Source: Heterocephalus glaber (Eukaryota; Chordata; Mammalia; Rodentia; Bathyergidae). From it: a stretch of 64,000 bases of DNA. Shown piece after piece: positions 63,961-64,000 of the stretch (positions are counted from its first letter, which is position 1; every line of letters begins with the position of its first letter). The notes beneath the pieces are model-generated. The model did no database searches, was not told the origin of the DNA, and saw nothing but the letters and a program-made list of their open reading frames with translations. The position numbers and the translations under genes were made by a program. The stretch covers positions 3,659,206-3,723,205 of the forward strand of contig NW_004624801.1 of assembly GCF_000247695.1 (NCBI RefSeq). The letters run 5' to 3'.

Positions 63961-64000
63961 CCCTTTGCCTTCTGGCTTCAGTTGGAAGAGAGCAACATGA

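Overview
This is nuclear genomic DNA from a mammal, and the repeats point to a rodent. The window holds many tRNA-like ID elements, monomeric B1 (7SL-derived) SINEs and dimeric B1-plus-ID SINEs. On top of these are generic mammalian fossils: MIR, L2, old L1, MaLR-type LTRs, hAT and mariner DNA transposons. The ID body (stem 'ggatttagctcagtggt', tail 'ggtacc' then A) is not the mouse/rat BC1 form, nor the squirrel or guinea-pig form I know. A beaver-like or other non-murid rodent is my best guess, with low confidence.

The only protein-coding sequence I can support is one short first exon on the minus strand (7358-7421). It encodes a 21-residue signal peptide and ends at a phase-1 splice donor. 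It lies in a large CpG island (about 6400-8850) that must hold its promoter. The rest of that gene would run leftwards, and I cannot find exon 2 between 1 and 7350. To the right of the island I recognise no exon through 64000, so this is upstream or intergenic DNA, or intron of something unseen.

Layout: 1-6300 is sparse, non-coding DNA with MIR fragments and possible conserved blocks, probably intron of the exon-1 gene. 6400-8900 is the CpG island with a Sp1-like array, a GGC run and a TG/CG tract. 8900-13700 is mostly unique. 13700-25600 mixes SINEs, hAT relics, L1 pieces and a decayed ERV-like internal region. 25980-28140 is an antisense L1 broken by IDs, a hAT relic and an LTR. 28160-29300 holds two LTR relics. 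30504-31239 is a palindromic mariner derivative. 35380-40395 is a long sense L1 fossil with later insertions. 41654-42290 is a degenerate TG tract. 43700-53400 is MIR/L2/L1 debris with a few conserved-looking AT-rich blocks. 53090-61200 carries several MaLR-type LTRs, one with two nested SINEs. 62691-63340 is a second copy of the same mariner derivative in opposite orientation.

The most unusual structure is that mariner derivative. Both copies have the same architecture: an inverted duplicate of the element's own 3' end (about 165 bp, including the end of the transposase frame) sits outside an inner terminal-repeat sequence. The result is a long-TIR element of about 540-555 bp once later SINEs are removed. 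I do not know whether this subfamily is catalogued. No computation was run; repeat names rest on recognition by eye.
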